A stretch of DNA of 64,000 nt from Anniella stebbinsi (lineage: Eukaryota; Chordata; Lepidosauria; Squamata; Anniellidae), in contig JARDYH010000007.1 in assembly GCA_029215795.1 (NCBI GenBank), positions 81,107,763 through 81,171,762 on the forward strand. Direction: 5' to 3'. Under the pieces are notes generated by a model. It was given only the letters and a program-made list of their open reading frames with translations, was not told the origin of the DNA and did not search any database. Below, piece by piece: positions 60,666 to 64,000 of the stretch (position 1 is the first letter of the stretch; each line of letters starts with the position of its first letter). The translations under genes and the position numbers were made by a program.

Positions 60666-62275
60666 ATCTTGATTCCCATCATGGAAGCGTTAATAATCCA
60701 TAAAAGAAACATCTCAAAGCTATTGGTCCAGCAAGAAGCTGTTCATGTCCAACATGCCCAGTGCCATGAAGTAGTGGTACCCATGCTTTCCATTTCTTAT
60801 GGCAATTGCAGATTCCAAAGTACATTCCAAAACTTGTTTTCCCAACATGGGGTACAAGAAGTTGGGGTGAGAGTAGACAACTGGAGGACATTTCCCTTGA
60901 ACAGAGAATATACATACGCTAATACAGCCCTCAACGTAGGAGCAGCCCTGCTAGGTCATACCTATGGCCCATACCTTCAGGAAGCCCACAAGCTAGGAGC
61001 TTGAAGGCAATAGCCAGCAACCCTTTCCTGCTGTTGCTTTCCAGCAATTGACAGTAGGCAGCAAGCTGCCTCAAACTTGCTTTTTGGATAAGGGAATAAT
61101 CTAAGGCAGTTTTATCTTTGCACCAGCAAGGGCACCGACGACAAAGAAACTTTAACACACAGTGTTGGGCAAGGACTACTTGCTTTTTTATTTTGTTTAA
61201 ACACCGTTTCTCTCTGCCAATGCTTTGCTGAGCACAGGGCTCCCTGCCTCGTCAGGATCTGGCTCAGCGGCTCTCTCAAAAGCATACAAAAACTGTCCTC
61301 CCCTGACCTGGGGATGTTATCTGGGCAGCCAGAGAAATAAACATCCCTCTTGACGTTCACCTTCTGGAATAAATCCCAAGAGCTTTCGGGCCTCCCCAGC
61401 CTAGGCAGGGACACAGATGGTCCTAGAGATTACAACATAGAAGGAATTAAAGATGGCTGCACAAATGAGCTCCCTCATTCAACCCTCCCGGGGGTTGCCA
61501 GGTGCTTCTGGAGGCTGGTGCTGGGATGTGTTCTTTCCAAATGGTTTGGCCTCTGGTATCCTGCTACGCAATGTGCAAACGAAGCCTGGTGCACAAAAGG
61601 CTTCACGGGAGGAGAAAGAGAAAGAGAAAGAGAGGTGGGGGCAGAGCTGGAAACCGGAAGGTCCAGTCTCCTCCTGTGAGCAGCGACTTTGACCGTCCCG
61701 AGCCTTCGATCTCCTTGATGAGTTTTAATAGTCTCCTAAGAACGATTAGCGTTCGGGTGGCAGCATTGTGCAGCCGTGCTACTGTAAGCAAAAGCTGTGC
61801 AGCTGGGGATTGATCATGCTGGGGAGGAAAAGAGAGATTCGATATTATCTCCGTGAAAAAGCCAAAATCCTTTTGCTTCGTGGGGTGGGGGGGTGGGAAG
61901 GCAATCATGCACGCTTCGGCAACCATAAAGGCTTGGTCTGAAAAGATCAAATGAGAGGAGAAATTATGCTGGGTTTGTGTTCCTGGTCCCATTTCATCCG
62001 TGTCACTTCTGGTGTAAAACTAGACACGACACCCTTTGGGATATTAATTACCTTTGGCCTCAATGGGCACAGACCAAAGGAGGAAAAGAAAAGAAAAACC
62101 CAAACGAGCAATGAACATAGACACTGGCAAACGTGCAGATGGCTGCAATCCCAAGAACTCGGGAGAGACTTACTCTTGAGTAAGCATGTCAAAAAGGAGT
62201 GAAAGGTTAGCGCTGCTGTCAAGACTCGGCATCTACTGGCTCCAAACCACAAATCTCAAGTGTCCTGTAATCCAA

Positions 62276-62468
62276 GTGGAGGCTGGTGGCTCCGATGTCA
62301 GTGGGGAGGTGGATCTTCTCCGGGTTTCAACCAGAACCAGACAGAACTCTAAAGGAGCTATCCAAGGTATGAAGTACCTTGGATGGCTCCTTTAGAGTTC
62401 TGGCTGGTTCTGGTTGAAACCCAGAGCGGATTCTCCACCTCAATGAATCAAAGTCACCAGCCTCTGCT
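62276..62468. mobile_element. GGAGGCTGGTGGC palindromic MITE, full length
   Basis: The two arms meet at GCTATCCAAGGTATGAAGTA. AACCAGAACCAGACAGAACT on the left pairs with AGTTCTGGCTGGTTCTGGTT on the right. Ends are AGTGGAGGCTGGTGGC and GTCACCAGCCTCTGCT. Confidence 0.85.
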
Positions 62469-62697
62469 GTGTGATCCTCCTCCCAGCTATGAGGTGACTT
62501 TGACTAATGAATGCCCCTGCCACACAGCTACCCTGAGGGTCCACGCTGATTCCGACTGGCTTGGATTCAGCCACGCTTCTTCCCAAGTTTGGGTGGGGTG
62601 GGGTGAATAGCGAAGCTTATTCCTGGCCAGTCTAATTCAAGCCTGGAAGAGCACGCCAATCACAACTTCATGCGCCTATCGCATAGGGACGCATCAA

Positions 62698-62880
62698 AAT
62701 TCAGCGGTAGAGCACCTGCTTTCCATGTCAAAGGCCTCAGTTCAATCCCCAGCACCTCTAGGTAGAGCTGGGGAAGTTTTCTATCCAAGATCCCTTAGTT
62801 CTATTGCCAGTGAGCATAAAGCATACAAGGCTAGATGGACCAATGGGCTGACTCGATATAAAGCAGCTTCGTGTATTCCA
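62698..62880 (+). mobile_element. tRNA-Ala-derived SINE, first of a tandem pair
   Basis: The A-box end TCAGCGGTAGAGCACCTGCT, a CAGTTCAATCCCC B box, the body GCTAGATGGACCAATGGGC and the end AAGCAGCTTCGTGTATTCC. Confidence 0.8.
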
Positions 62881-62892
62881 GACGGTTGGAGA

Positions 62893-63080
62893 AAGGCCAT
62901 AGCTCAGTCGGCAGAGTGCCTGCTTTGCATGCAGAAGGTCTCCGGTTCAATCCCCAGTATCTCCAGGTAGGAGTGGGAAGAAACCCTCTCCGAAAACCCG
63001 GCAGAAGTGCTGCCACAGGGTATAGATAATACTGAACTATTTGGACCAATGGACTGACAACTCAGTATAAGGCACTTTAC
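62893..63080 (+). mobile_element. tRNA-Ala-derived SINE, second of a tandem pair
   Basis: The A box is TAGCTCAGTCGG (62900-62911), the anticodon loop region CTTTGCATGC gives TGC (Ala), and the B box is GGTTCAATCCC (62944-62954). The body ends CTCAGTATAAGGCACTT. It is not a tRNA gene because the acceptor stem does not pair and a long body follows. Confidence 0.85.
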
Positions 63081-63589
63081 TATTAACTATTAAGGTTAGC
63101 TTGGGGATAGTGACATCCGTGATGTTTCTGGCAACTTACAGGCCTCTGGAAGCCAATATCCACAGCCACACACAGGAGCTGAAAATAGAGACAAGCTGTC
63201 TTTCAGCTGTTCTCATTGAAGAGAACCCCTGCTAAGCTTCCAAAGAGTCGGAGGGGGGGGAGGCGCTGGAAATTATTTAAAGGCTACTGGCATACCTATT
63301 TGACAGTACTCAATGGTTAGCATACCATCATATATTTTTAAAATTGTGTAGCATTAGAGGACAACACGCAATGGTAATGTTCATGTTCCTTTCTTCCCAG
63401 CGCTACAGGGTTTACGGAGTGACCAGATATAGTATTACTCCAAGGTAATTCCCACCAGTGGAATCCATGGCAGTAATTCACATACCGTGCGCATGGGAAC
63501 GCTAGCGTGCTGAGAGAGATCCGCTAATGTGCCATGAGAAACAAAGTAATGAAGTCATGGGAGGCTCCTGTGAGCCCAAAGGTTCCCTC

Positions 63590-63785
63590 CAAAGAGGTAG
63601 GCCACGCAATTCACTGCATGGACCTAGTGTTTGCCCATGAATTACCTGCCCTCTTTGCAAAATGCAGCAGCCAGTTTTCGCCAGGGTCAGCTTGGCAGAA
63701 TATATTACTCTGGAGGGATCCGCATTGCACTGGCTTCCAGTGTACTTTTGGACACAATCCAAGATGTTGGTGAATACCTAAAAAG
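63590..63785 (+). pseudogene. L2-type LINE RT fragment
   Basis: The frame gives LQNAAASF, and after a shift an LHWLPVYF-like block (GCACTGGCTTCCAGTGTAC). This is the same ORF2 region as in 26403-27225. Confidence 0.65.
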
Positions 63786-63787
63786 CT

Positions 63788-64000
63788 GTGGAGGCCGGTG
63801 GCTCCGATTTCGTTGGGGCTGTAAATCCATTCTGGGTTTCAGTAAGAACCAGCCAGTACTCTAAAGGAGCTATGTAAGGTGCTGAATCCAACCCCCAAAC
63901 TAGGTTGAGCACCTTGGATAGCTCCTTTAGAGTTCTGGCTGGTTCTAACTAATAACCAGAACAGAATCACTGCCCTTCGAAATTGGAGCCACTGGCCTCC
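63788..64000. mobile_element. GGAGGCTGGTGGC palindromic MITE, reaches window end
   Basis: GTGGAGGCCGGTGGCTCCGA at the left is mirrored by TTGGAGCCACTGGCCTCC at the right edge. The centre is near AACCCCCAAACTAGG. The last bases may lie past the window. Confidence 0.85.

Larger units (their letters stand above)
36371..64000. other. 5' flank of EPB41, no recognisable gene
   Basis: No ORF here resembles a known protein apart from LINE fragments. OPRD1 is the upstream neighbour of EPB41 in mammals, but no opioid-receptor exon was recognised, so it probably lies beyond 64 kb. Stretches with nothing recognised are 39050-39920, 40940-41400, 41690-43120, 43670-45690, 45710-47230, 47470-48490, 55000-55680, 57170-58730, 58920-59420 and 60670-62270. 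Confidence 0.6.

Noticed and set aside
60274..61004. ORFs of 132 and 142 codons on the plus strand
   Set aside because: They overlap the solo LTR end and a 5S-like SINE, match no protein I know, and lack splice or start context.
62893..62968. tRNA-Ala gene
   Set aside because: A and B boxes exist but the acceptor stem does not pair, and a SINE body follows directly.
36371..64000. OPRD1, the upstream neighbour of EPB41 in mammals
   Set aside because: No transmembrane opioid-receptor exon was recognised on the minus strand; it probably lies outside the window.

Overview
The window is vertebrate genomic DNA, most likely from a squamate reptile and probably a lizard. It is intron-rich and AT-rich. 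It carries SINEs and LINE 3' ends of squamate type: a Sauria-type tRNA SINE, a tRNA-Ala-derived SINE, and L2/CR1 tails. It also holds many short palindromic DNA transposons and long CA, GA and TAA microsatellites. No prokaryotic features are present, and the species cannot be named from this sequence alone.

One protein-coding gene can be supported: the 5' part of EPB41 (erythrocyte membrane protein 4.1, 4.1R), on the minus strand. Three coding exons are visible, each with consensus splice sites and phase-0 joins. They are 9030-9482 (long-isoform start AUG-1 and headpiece), 7079-7321 (rest of the headpiece, the internal start AUG-2, and the start of the FERM domain) and 4967-5071 (FERM F1 lobe). 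Together they encode 267 residues. The rest of the gene lies to the left of position 1. A CpG island at about 35.2-36.4 kb holds the likely promoter (inverted CCAAT box, GC boxes) and a predicted non-coding first exon ending at a good splice donor at 35695. This gives a first intron of about 26.2 kb.

The rest of the window (36.4-64 kb) is 5' flank with no recognisable gene. It holds L2/CR1 LINE pieces, SINEs, a solo LTR with a perfect 5-bp target duplication (59876-60451), a 1600-bp element with short inverted ends and iterated GATCGG termini (49641-51240), and at least five copies of one palindromic MITE family.

The least expected structures are three. A roughly 300-bp CpG-saturated insert at about 20.77-21.06 kb is built from iterated ATGCGC motifs between short inverted ends. 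A pair of equal 285-bp inverted arms (24720-25004 and 25836-26120) flanks 831 bp. Several large hairpins are present, notably at 54505-54645, 22551-22667 and 25725-25780. No complete new multi-gene system was found. Repeat family names are judged by eye and from memory, without a library search.
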